Below are positions 7,319 to 12,187 of a stretch of DNA of 12,328 nucleotides, in pieces. How positions within the stretch are numbered: the stretch's first letter is position 1; every line of letters begins with the position of its first letter. The DNA comes from Candidatus Aenigmatarchaeota archaeon (GTDB lineage Archaea > Aenigmatarchaeota > Aenigmatarchaeia > QMZP01), in NCBI GenBank assembly GCA_016202725.1, contig JACQOD010000011.1, positions 1 through 12,328 on the forward strand, in the 5' to 3' direction. The position numbers and the translations under genes were made by a program. The notes under the pieces were generated by a model. The model was not told the DNA's origin. It did no database searches and saw only the letters and a list, made by a program, of their open reading frames with translations.

Positions 7319-7408
7319 GGGCCCGTAGCTCAGCCTGGTAGAGCATCCGAAGAATTTCTGGTGAAGCTCTTAACCGGAGTGTCGTGGGTTCGAATCCCTC
7401 CGGGCCCG
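7319..7408 (+). tRNA. tRNA-Lys(CTT) with a 16-nt intron
   Basis: The acceptor stem GGGCCCG (7319-7325) pairs with CGGGCCC (7401-7407), with G7408 as discriminator. The D stem is GCTC/GAGC (7328-7331, 7341-7344). The T loop TTCGAAT is at 7389-7395. The anticodon loop CTCTTAA (7367-7373) has CTT at 7369-7371, so it reads AAG lysine codons. The anticodon stem only closes (TCCGG/CCGGA) if 7350-7365 is removed, leaving G7366 as base 31. That places the intron between tRNA positions 30 and 31, not the common 37/38 site. The mature length is 74 nt. CCA is not encoded. One T-stem pair is T7385 against T7399, a mismatch. Excised ends would need RtcB, encoded next door. Confidence 0.9.
7350..7365 (+). 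other. Non-canonical tRNA intron
   Basis: Sixteen bases, AAGAATTTCTGGTGAA, interrupt the 5' strand of the tRNA-Lys anticodon stem. AAGA (7350-7353) can pair with TCTT (7368-7371), and TTC (7356-7358) with GAA (7363-7365), giving a relaxed fold rather than a strict bulge-helix-bulge. Shifting the intron by one base in either direction creates an A-C mismatch in the anticodon stem, which is why I fix these borders. Confidence 0.75.
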
Positions 7409-7409
7409 C

Positions 7410-7422
7410 TTTCTGTTTTTTC
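7410..7422 (+). terminator. T-tract terminator after tRNA-Lys
   Basis: TTTCTGTTTTTTC begins two bases past the tRNA discriminator. T-runs just after stable tRNAs are the usual archaeal termination signal. Complementary segments at 7422-7448 could form a bulged stem downstream and might serve the converging rtcB transcript. Confidence 0.6.
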
Positions 7423-7463
7423 AGACTCCAACAAACAGAGTCGTCTGAATGAGAAAGAATCGG

Positions 7464-8942
7464 CTATCCTTTCACGTTCGCCACGGGACCCAGCCGAACC
7501 ACGCTCTTGGATATGCCCGCCCGGTCCGCGGTCTGGATGACCTCGTCGATGTCCTTGTAGGCTCCGCCAGCCTCTTCAGCGAGGCCGGGGAAGCTGGTGG
7601 TGCGCACGTAGATCCCCCGCTTCTCCATGTCCTCCTGGAGCTTTTGGCCATGCCACTGCCGGCGGGCCTGGGTGCGGGACATGGTCCTCCCTGAGCCATG
7701 ACAGGTGGATGCGAAAGTCAGCTTCTCCGCGCCTTCCGTACCAAGGAGGAGATAGCTTCCTGTTTCCATGCTTCCCCCAATAAGGACCGGCTGGCCGATA
7801 TCTCGATAGACCGGCGGAATCTCTTTGCGGCCCGGGCCAAATGCCCGCGTAGCGCCCTTCCGGTGCATGAGCACGCGCTGTTTCTTCCCCTGCACGATAT
7901 GGTCCTCGAGCTTGGCGGTGTTGTGGGCGACGTCGTAGACCTGGCGGAGGCCCATTTCCTCCGCAGGCCGGTTGAACGTCGCGGAGAAACATTCGCGGAT
8001 GCGGTGCAGGATGGTCTGGCGGTTGGCGAAGGACATGTTGATCCCGCCCTTCATGGCTGCGAAATAATCCTGCCCCTCCTTGGACTGGAAGGGCGCGCAG
8101 GCCAGTTCCCGGTCGAGGATCTGGATCTTGTATTTGCGCTCCATGACCGAGAGGAACAGCTCGAGATAGTCGGTCGCCACCTGGTGGCCGAAGCCGCGCG
8201 AGCCGCAGTGGAACATCACCACCACCTGCTCGGGGAAGATGCCCATCCGCTTCGCGATCGCCGGATCAGCAATATTCTCCTCCTTCACCACCTGGATCTC
8301 CAGGTAGTGGTTGCCCGAGCCCAGGGTCCCGATCTGGTTCAACCCGCGCTGGATGGCCCTGTTGGAGATCTTCTCCTGGTCTGCCCCGGCAATGCAGCCC
8401 TCCTCCTCCGTGAGGGCGAGGTCCTCCTCCCAGCCGTAGCCCTGGGCCACGGCCCAGCGCGCCCCCTCTTCAACCAGGGTGCGGAACTGGCTGGCATTCA
8501 GCTTGACGAAGCCCGAGCTGCCCACCCCTGCGGGCACGCGCTGGAACAGCAGGTCGGTCAACTGGCGGATCTTGGGCCGGACCTCTGCGAAGGTGAGGTT
8601 GGTTTTGACCATGCGGACGCCGCAGTTGATATCGAAGCCAATGCCACCGGGAGAGATCACCCCCTTCTCCGTGTCCATGGCAGCGACGCCGCCAATGCTG
8701 AAACCATACCCGCTGTGGCCATCGGGCATGCAGAACGAGTAGTCAATGATGCCGGGCAGCGTAGCCACGTTGGTGAGCTGGTCGAAGACCATGAGGTCCA
8801 TCTGGTCCAGCAGGGGCTTGCTGGCGATGATCCGGGCAGGCACGCGCATGCCCTTCTTGAAGGTGGTGGGGATGTCCCAGACGTGGTCGTTCACCTTCTG
8901 GAAGGCGGGCTTCGCGAACTGCTTGTGGGGGAATCCGTCCAT
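7464..8942 (-). CDS. rtcB: RNA-splicing ligase RtcB
   Basis: A 492-residue enzyme that joins 2',3'-cyclic phosphate or 3'-phosphate RNA ends to 5'-OH ends using GTP and Mn2+. It seals tRNA halves after intron cutting. Metal and catalytic residues are visible: D104 and C107 (FDINCGVR), H212 (GSGNHYLE), H245 (MFHCGSRGFGH), H340 (DVAHNTAKLE), and H415 (CHGSGRTMSR) as the guanylylated histidine. Length is normal for the family. The frame is open to 9140, but the ATG at 8942 begins the conserved part and has a TATA (TTTAAAA, 8965-8971) ending 22 nt upstream. The extra upstream residues come from translating two hairpin repeats. Its co-factor archease lies upstream on the same strand and an intron-containing tRNA lies downstream. 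Confidence 0.97.
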   Translation of the reverse strand: MDGFPHKQFAKPAFQKVNDHVWDIPTTFKKGMRVPARIIASKPLLDQMDLMVFDQLTNVATLPGIIDYSFCMPDGHSGYGFSIGGVAAMDTEKGVISPGGIGFDINCGVRMVKTNLTFAEVRPKIRQLTDLLFQRVPAGVGSSGFVKLNASQFRTLVEEGARWAVAQGYGWEEDLALTEEEGCIAGADQEKISNRAIQRGLNQIGTLGSGNHYLEIQVVKEENIADPAIAKRMGIFPEQVVVMFHCGSRGFGHQVATDYLELFLSVMERKYKIQILDRELACAPFQSKEGQDYFAAMKGGINMSFANRQTILHRIRECFSATFNRPAEEMGLRQVYDVAHNTAKLEDHIVQGKKQRVLMHRKGATRAFGPGRKEIPPVYRDIGQPVLIGGSMETGSYLLLGTEGAEKLTFASTCHGSGRTMSRTQARRQWHGQKLQEDMEKRGIYVRTTSFPGLAEEAGGAYKDIDEVIQTADRAGISKSVVRLGPVANVKG

Positions 8943-8964
8943 GTCCCTTGTTCTCCCTCGGGGG

Positions 8965-8971
8965 TTTAAAA
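8965..8971 (-). promoter_or_regulatory. rtcB core promoter (TATA)
   Basis: TTTTAAA on the minus strand, ending 22 nt before ATG 8942. The predicted start falls at or a few bases from the ATG, so the mRNA should be leaderless or nearly so. Hairpin repeat A begins only 11 bp upstream of this box, close to where a B-recognition element or an activator site would be. Confidence 0.6.
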
Positions 8972-8981
8972 GCATGCAGCA

Positions 8982-9015
8982 AGAATTCCTCCCGGCTTCA
9001 GCCGGAGGATGAATT
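8982..9015 (+). repeat. Hairpin repeat A (IS200/IS605 end-like)
   Basis: The core is CCTCCCGGC, TTCA loop, GCCGGAGG (8988-9008): 8 bp with one bulged C. AATT at 8984-8987 and 9012-9015 can extend it. It shares the pattern GAATTCC-hairpin-GGATGA with repeat B, in the same orientation about 119 bp away. Hairpins of this form (GC-TTCA-GC core followed by GGATG) are what I know from the 3' ends of archaeal tnpB-type IS200/IS605 elements and their guide RNAs. Confidence 0.6.
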
Positions 9016-9100
9016 GCCGCCCTGCGCATATTCCCCAACGGCAATGCCCTGCCGGCAGGAGCACTGGGCGCGCAACCGATAACCAGCTGACCAAAGGCGC

Positions 9101-9133
9101 GAATTCCCCCAGCTTCAGCTGGGGGATGAGCGC
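9101..9133 (+). repeat. Hairpin repeat B (IS200/IS605 end-like)
   Basis: CCCCCAGC (9106-9113), TTCA loop (9114-9117), GCTGGGGG (9118-9125): a perfect 8-bp stem flanked by GAATT and GATGAGCGC. It is a direct copy in design of repeat A but differs in compensating stem bases, so the fold rather than the exact sequence is kept. Between the copies a short open frame ends IFPNGNALPAGALGAQPITS and a stop, which could be the remnant of a transposon protein tail, though I cannot confirm this. Confidence 0.6.
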
Positions 9134-9146
9134 TCGCCAACTCACC

Positions 9147-9154
9147 AATTTAAA
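9147..9154. promoter_or_regulatory. Palindromic A/T patch, possible distal promoter
   Basis: AATTTAAA within the A/T-rich run that also reads ATTTAAAT at 9148-9155. On the minus strand it could start a transcript near 9125 that would run through repeats B and A into rtcB. It could equally be an insertion-target remnant, because rtcB's TATA on the other side of the repeats also reads TTTAAA. Position is the only support. Confidence 0.3.
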
Positions 9155-9207
9155 TGCGTGTCAGGTGCCCGCATGCTGCCGATCATGAAGCCCGGATGTC
9201 CAGGAGG

Positions 9208-9636
9208 CTAAATGTCCAGGATGACGAACGCCTTCCACCCCTGCGGGGTCTCCAGGACCGAGAAATGGTGGTAGGTGATGGCCTTGACGTCCACGTTCAG
9301 GACGTGCTTGGCGGGATCGATCTTCTCCCCCGCGGCCTGGCCCTCCAGGGCGAATCTTTTCCCCTTCCGCGTGACCTTCACCGCGAAGCGGGAGAACACC
9401 AGCTCGTCGGCGTCCTTGAGGAAGACCAGTTCCCCAATCCACCGGAAGAAGAGCTGCTCGGCCGAGGCTGCGGTGATCCTGACCTTTTTCACCACCTTCG
9501 GCTCCACGCCGTCCAGCCGGACCATGGTCTCGAAGGTGGCCTTCGCCCCCTCGACTAGCAGCTCTTCCAGGGAAGGGGCGGAGGCCTCGAAGGCCACGTC
9601 GGCCAGGGAAACATCCTCGACGAAGCGGTAGGCCAT
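9208..9636 (-). CDS. Archease (RtcB activator)
   Basis: A 142-residue protein of the archease family, which helps RtcB bind GTP and become guanylylated and allows multiple turnover. The N-terminal block ADVAFEA with D13 matches the family's metal-binding motif. The residue three before it is usually His (EHTADVG) and is Ser here (SLADVA). The C-terminus TYHHFSVLE...GWKAFVILDI is diagnostic, including the final Asp-Ile. Length is normal. ATG 9636 is preceded at 21 nt by a TTTTAAG box, so the transcript should be leaderless. An in-frame extension to 9831 has no family similarity and runs through the promoter. It stands upstream of rtcB on the same strand but has its own promoter, and 265 bp with two repeats separate them. 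Confidence 0.93.
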   Translation of the reverse strand: MAYRFVEDVSLADVAFEASAPSLEELLVEGAKATFETMVRLDGVEPKVVKKVRITAASAEQLFFRWIGELVFLKDADELVFSRFAVKVTRKGKRFALEGQAAGEKIDPAKHVLNVDVKAITYHHFSVLETPQGWKAFVILDI

Positions 9637-9657
9637 GCCCCGAGTTGGTCGGGAGGG

Positions 9658-9664
9658 CTTAAAA
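9658..9664 (-). promoter_or_regulatory. Archease core promoter (TATA)
   Basis: TTTTAAG on the minus strand, ending 21 nt before ATG 9636. The spacing equals that of the aIF2 beta and TrmB-like genes. No ribosome binding site is obvious between box and start, in keeping with a leaderless mRNA. Confidence 0.55.
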
Positions 9665-9740
9665 GGGCGGAGGAGTCGTTGGAGGCTACAGCCGAAGCAG
9701 CCCCGTCCCGCCCTCCGGCACAGGACGGCACGCCTGGCCC

Positions 9741-10139
9741 CTACACCACCGGATGGCGCGCCCCGCAGGCCTCGCACTTCAGGAAGTAGACCTTCTCCTC
9801 CCTGAGGAGCTTGGTGTCGGGCCGCCCGCATTCCGGGCAGATGACGTAGGTCTTGACGTAGAGCTCGATCTTGCGGTTGATCTGCTCGGAGGAAAAGACG
9901 CCCAGCACGAACAGCCTGCCCCCCGTGGCCTCGCCTTTCGTGGCCAGTTCCTTCAGGAGGAACTTGATGAAGTGGTCCTGCTCCCTGCGGAGGGCCTGGC
10001 AGATTTCATCCAAATTGACCAGGATGGTCCTTCTCCCAGCCTTCTCCAGGAAGGCTTTGGGGAGCTCGAACCGCTCGCCGCTGCCCTCGCGCTGCGGTAC
10101 CTGGGCGAGGGCGCGCTGCAGCATCTGCTCGTAGTCCAT
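9741..10139 (-). CDS. eif2b: Translation initiation factor aIF2 subunit beta
   Basis: A 132-residue subunit of the aIF2 heterotrimer. The start MDYEQMLQRA, the central RRTILVNLDEICQALRREQDHFIKFLLKELATKG, and the C-terminal zinc ribbon with C101, C104, C122 and C125 (CPECGRPDT, KCEACGARHPV) are diagnostic of the archaeal beta/aIF5-like family. Length is typical of archaeal proteins, which lack the eukaryotic lysine-rich N-terminus. ATG 10139 has TTTAAAAA ending 21 nt upstream. The gamma subunit is encoded about 2.5 kb further along the same strand; the alpha subunit is not in the window. It is separated from archease by 104 bp in which I see only that gene's promoter. Confidence 0.95.
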   Translation of the reverse strand: MDYEQMLQRALAQVPQREGSGERFELPKAFLEKAGRRTILVNLDEICQALRREQDHFIKFLLKELATKGEATGGRLFVLGVFSSEQINRKIELYVKTYVICPECGRPDTKLLREEKVYFLKCEACGARHPVV

Positions 10140-10160
10140 GCCCTTCCTTGCAACCGGCGC

Positions 10161-10168
10161 TTTTTAAA
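10161..10168 (-). promoter_or_regulatory. aIF2 beta core promoter (TATA)
   Basis: TTTAAAAA on the minus strand, ending 21 nt before ATG 10139. AAGGAAGGG also lies just before the ATG and could act as a ribosome site if transcription starts slightly upstream. Confidence 0.55.
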
Positions 10169-10264
10169 GGCAGCTTCAAAGGATCGATATACACCGGGGC
10201 GACGAAACGTGAGGTGCGTGTGGCGCCCATTGCATACTGCACGCGCTCTTGCTGTGACGTCATT

Positions 10265-10282
10265 GTTCCCTCTTTTGGGAAC
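10265..10282. repeat. Perfect 6-bp inverted repeat upstream of aIF2 beta
   Basis: GTTCCC (10265-10270), loop TCTTTT, GGGAAC (10277-10282). It lies about 100 bp upstream of the aIF2 beta TATA, further than most archaeal operators. Role unknown. Confidence 0.35.
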
Positions 10283-10561
10283 CGGTAGCATGCGTTGTGC
10301 AGCTGCACGCCCACTGGCTGGGAGGGATCGTCATGAATTACCCTAACCGGCTTTACTGGTTCGGGCATGTTTCATGCTGCATGGGCTCCCCCAACCGTGA
10401 AACGTCCCTTCAACAGGCCCTGGTTCCTGCCGGGAGCTGCCTGGCTTTTCACCCTGCTGATGGCCATTTCGACCATGGGGGCAGTGGTCTCATTATTTTC
10501 TGTCGATTCCGGAGACCGCTGCCGGGGTGATGGGGCAGAGGGCAGCAGAAAGATCTTCCCC

Positions 10562-10583
10562 AAAGGGCTCTTCGGGCCTTTTT
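10562..10583 (+). terminator. Hairpin followed by T-run
   Basis: AAAGGGC (10562-10568) pairs with GCCTTTT (10576-10582), one pair being G-T, with a seven-base loop and a T-run 10579-10583. It has the shape of an intrinsic terminator on the plus strand. No certain gene precedes it, so it may end an unannotated short transcript from 10300-10560 or insulate ftsZ from upstream transcription. Confidence 0.4.
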
Positions 10584-10666
10584 CCGGGAGGAGAAAAGAA
10601 ACCGCCAGGAAGGGCAGGTATTACGCTGTTATTCTTCATTTGGAAAAATCTGCAACACGCCCATGC

Positions 10667-10675
10667 TTTATATAT
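10667..10675. promoter_or_regulatory. Strong TATA box, candidate distal ftsZ promoter
   Basis: TTTATATAT is the best TATA match in the window. On the plus strand it predicts a start near 10697, giving a leader of about 220 nt before ftsZ that begins just ahead of the 10724-10765 stem. The complement is also TATA-like and could drive a short minus-strand transcript toward 10640. Confidence 0.55.
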
Positions 10676-10723
10676 CACAACGCCCATTATAGACCATCCC
10701 CGTTTGGGAATAAAAATCAGAAA

Positions 10724-10765
10724 CCGAATCCCCTTCGCCTGCCAGCGAAGGAAGACGGGTTGCGG
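10724..10765 (+). ncRNA. Candidate structured RNA in the ftsZ leader
   Basis: The outer stem CCGAATCC (10724-10731) pairs with 10757-10765 over 8 bp with G10762 bulged and one T-G pair. It stacks on the inner stem CCTTCGC (10732-10738) with GCGAAGG (10745-10751), 7 bp, loop CTGCCA. The five bases 10752-10756 (AAGAC) bulge on the 3' side. Fifteen pairs with an asymmetric bulge resemble a functional RNA fold rather than chance. It matches no riboswitch class that I recognise. It may be a cis-acting leader element or a separate small RNA. Confidence 0.45.
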
Positions 10766-10781
10766 ATCATCATCGGCTCGG

Positions 10782-10797
10782 GCGCACTGCCATGCGC
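10782..10797 (+). ncRNA. Second leader hairpin with the same CTGCCA loop
   Basis: GCGCA (10782-10786) pairs with TGCGC (10793-10797) around the loop CTGCCA (10787-10792), plus a possible G-T pair outside. The six loop bases are identical to those of the preceding hairpin, though the stems differ. Confidence 0.4.
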
Positions 10798-10817
10798 TTC
10801 GAACACGCTTATTGTAC

Positions 10818-10839
10818 AGTATATTGGGGACAATATACT
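10818..10839. promoter_or_regulatory. Perfect 22-bp palindrome at the proximal ftsZ promoter
   Basis: AGTATATTG (10818-10826) and CAATATACT (10831-10839) are exact complements separated by GGGA. The right arm runs into TTAAAAA (10839-10845), a TATA candidate predicting a start near 10865-10870. Such placement is typical of a dimeric regulator site that blocks or aids TBP/TFB. Confidence 0.55.
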
Positions 10840-10858
10840 TAAAAAGACATTCGCTGCC

Positions 10859-10888
10859 GGAACATGGCTGTTGGAAAACAGCTGTTCC
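10859..10888 (+). promoter_or_regulatory. Leader hairpin with GGAA loop just before the ftsZ ribosome site
   Basis: GGAACA (10859-10864) pairs with TGTTCC (10883-10888) and GCTGTT (10867-10872) with AACAGC (10877-10882): 12 bp, a two-base bulge TG at 10865-10866, and a GGAA loop of the stable GNRA class. It ends 13 nt before AAAGGAGGA (10902-10910). It would be complete only in transcripts from the distal promoter. Confidence 0.5.
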
Positions 10889-10917
10889 AGAGGCGATATA
10901 TAAAGGAGGAAAACGAC

Positions 10918-12027
10918 ATGGAAGATCGGTATCAGAAGGACAAGACCTTCAAGGATTTCGCCCCCGCGGCCGACCAGGGCCTCAACGCCAGCATCGCCGA
11001 CCAGTTCGGGCTGGAGGCCAAGGAAGCCAGGATCCTGGTGATCGGGGCGGGCGGCGCAGGCAACAACACCGTCACGAAGCTGACGGACATCGGCATCACC
11101 GGCGCGGGTACGGTGGCCGTCAATACGGACGTGAAGCACCTCTCCATCAGCAGGGCGCACAAGAAGCTGCTGATCGGCAAGGAGCTCACGCGCGGCCTCG
11201 GAGCCGGGGGATTCCCCACCGTGGGCAGGAAAGCGGCGGAGGAGAGCGAGCGGGAATTGCGGGACGTCCTGCGGGACGTGGACATGCTCTACCTCGTCAC
11301 CGGCCTCGGCGGCGGGACCGGCACGGGCGCCTCGCCCGTGGTCGCGCGCATCGCCAAGGAGATGGGAGCCATCGTGATCGGGTGCGTCACCATGCCCTTC
11401 AAGATCGAGGGCGGGCGCATCGGCAGGGCAGAAGATGGGTTGGCCCACCTGCGCCAGGTGTGCGACACGGTGCTGGTCATCGAGAATGACCGGCTCCTGA
11501 AAGTCGCCGGGGACCTTCCCCTGCAGCAGGCCTTCGGGGTGGCGGACAACCTCATCGCCACCATCATCAAGGGGGTCACGGAAACCATCGCCACGCCGAG
11601 CCTCGTGAACCTGGACTACGCCGACGTGAAGGCCATCATGCACTCCGGCGGCGTGGCTGCCGTGGGATTCGGCGAGAGCGACACCAAGAACCGGGCGGAG
11701 GAGGCAGTCATGAAGGCCATGACCAACCCCCTGCTGGAGGTGGACTATGCGGGCGGAACAGGCGCCTTGATCCACATCACCGGCGGCCCGGACATGAAAC
11801 TCGAGGAAGTCAACCTCGTGGGGGAGTTCGTCTCCCGCAACCTCGACCCCGAGGCGCAGGTCATCTGGGGATCGCGCATCGAGCCCGATTTCAAGGGCAA
11901 GATGCGGGTCATCACCATCGTGACCGGGGTCAAGAGCCCCTATCTCCTCGGCCCGAGCGAAACCATCGAGAAGGAAGCCACCCGGTCCTTCTCGGACGAG
12001 CTGGGCATCAACATCATTCGCCGGTGA
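10918..12027 (+). CDS. ftsZ: Cell division protein FtsZ (archaeal, FtsZ2-like)
   Basis: A 369-residue tubulin-like GTPase that polymerises at midcell. Motifs are GAGGAGNN (43-50), AVNTD (67-71), the tubulin signature GGGTGTG (131-137), and the synergy loop NLDYADVK with N231, D233 and D236 that completes the neighbouring subunit's GTP site. A 35-residue polar N-terminal extension precedes the GTPase core. The end DELGINIIRR is a short archaeal tail. Blocks such as CVTMPF and IENDRLLK look closer to FtsZ2 than FtsZ1 from memory; a tree is needed. ATG 10918 has AAAGGAGGA at ideal spacing, so I prefer it to the in-frame ATG 10864, which lies inside a hairpin. Unlike the leaderless neighbours, it has a long, structured upstream region. 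Confidence 0.96.
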   Translation: MEDRYQKDKTFKDFAPAADQGLNASIADQFGLEAKEARILVIGAGGAGNNTVTKLTDIGITGAGTVAVNTDVKHLSISRAHKKLLIGKELTRGLGAGGFPTVGRKAAEESERELRDVLRDVDMLYLVTGLGGGTGTGASPVVARIAKEMGAIVIGCVTMPFKIEGGRIGRAEDGLAHLRQVCDTVLVIENDRLLKVAGDLPLQQAFGVADNLIATIIKGVTETIATPSLVNLDYADVKAIMHSGGVAAVGFGESDTKNRAEEAVMKAMTNPLLEVDYAGGTGALIHITGGPDMKLEEVNLVGEFVSRNLDPEAQVIWGSRIEPDFKGKMRVITIVTGVKSPYLLGPSETIEKEATRSFSDELGINIIRR

Positions 12028-12032
12028 AGGGG

Positions 12033-12063
12033 TTGTTCTTTCCCCTTCCCTTTCTTCTTTTTT
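12033..12063 (+). terminator. Pyrimidine-rich terminator after ftsZ
   Basis: Several T-runs, the longest six or more T at about 12058-12063, begin 6 nt past the TGA at 12025-12027. No hairpin is required for archaeal T-tract termination. Confidence 0.6.
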
Positions 12064-12146
12064 CACCCCCCCTCGCGAAGCGCCCTCCCAGAGGAACGCG
12101 TTCCACCTGGCCGCTTGTGTGCAACTACTCACCGCACGTAAGATTT

Positions 12147-12166
12147 TGGAATAACAGCTTATTCCA
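12147..12166. repeat. Perfect 8-bp hairpin in the region after ftsZ
   Basis: TGGAATAA (12147-12154), loop CAGC, TTATTCCA (12159-12166). It lies 22 bp upstream of a possible small gene start at 12188 and could be that gene's operator. The rest of 12064-12187 shows nothing else I can name. Confidence 0.4.
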
Positions 12167-12187
12167 CCCCCGCAACAAAGGACAAGC

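Larger units (their letters stand above)
10169..10917. other. Long intergenic region upstream of ftsZ, no convincing protein gene
   Basis: About 750 bp between aIF2 beta and ftsZ. Open frames on both strands lack family similarity, and none has both a TATA and a ribosome site. The left half (to about 10600) is GC-rich. A plus frame from 10367 encodes one possible membrane helix (WLFTLLMAISTMGAVVSLF) early on but continues through folded RNA-like sequence to 10903. The right half is more A/T-rich and carries two TATA boxes and several inverted repeats, listed separately. It most likely holds the ftsZ promoter and leader, and perhaps a small RNA. Confidence 0.5.

Noticed and set aside
7358..7364. 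Alternative reading of the tRNA as Thr with anticodon GGT
   Set aside because: CTGGTGA looks like an anticodon loop, but the flanking five bases on each side do not pair, whereas the Lys CTT loop gives a perfect stem once 16 bases are removed.
8943..9140. In-frame 66-residue N-terminal extension of RtcB
   Set aside because: It is a translation of the rtcB promoter and the two hairpin repeats, giving the HPPAEAG sequence twice; RtcB proteins begin at the ATG at 8942.
8965..9155. CRISPR array or intact transposon around the two hairpins
   Set aside because: There are only two units, they are self-complementary with unequal sequence, no cas or transposase gene is present, and no full TnpA or TnpB frame exists in the window.
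10006..10263. Minus-strand frame starting at ATG 10263 behind AGAGGGAACA
   Set aside because: It runs through the aIF2 beta promoter and then out of frame across the aIF2 beta gene; the later part is Arg/Pro-rich shadow sequence.
10493..10639. 48-codon minus-strand frame starting at ATG 10639 below the 10667-10675 TATA
   Set aside because: Promoter spacing is tolerable, but the peptide is Pro/Gly-rich, has no motif, and lies over the terminator-like hairpin. Too weak to call.
10367..10903. 178-codon plus-strand frame before ftsZ with one hydrophobic stretch
   Set aside because: It runs through a terminator-like hairpin, TATA boxes and palindromes, shows no family similarity, and has no clear promoter or ribosome site. 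A shorter membrane peptide at its start cannot be excluded.
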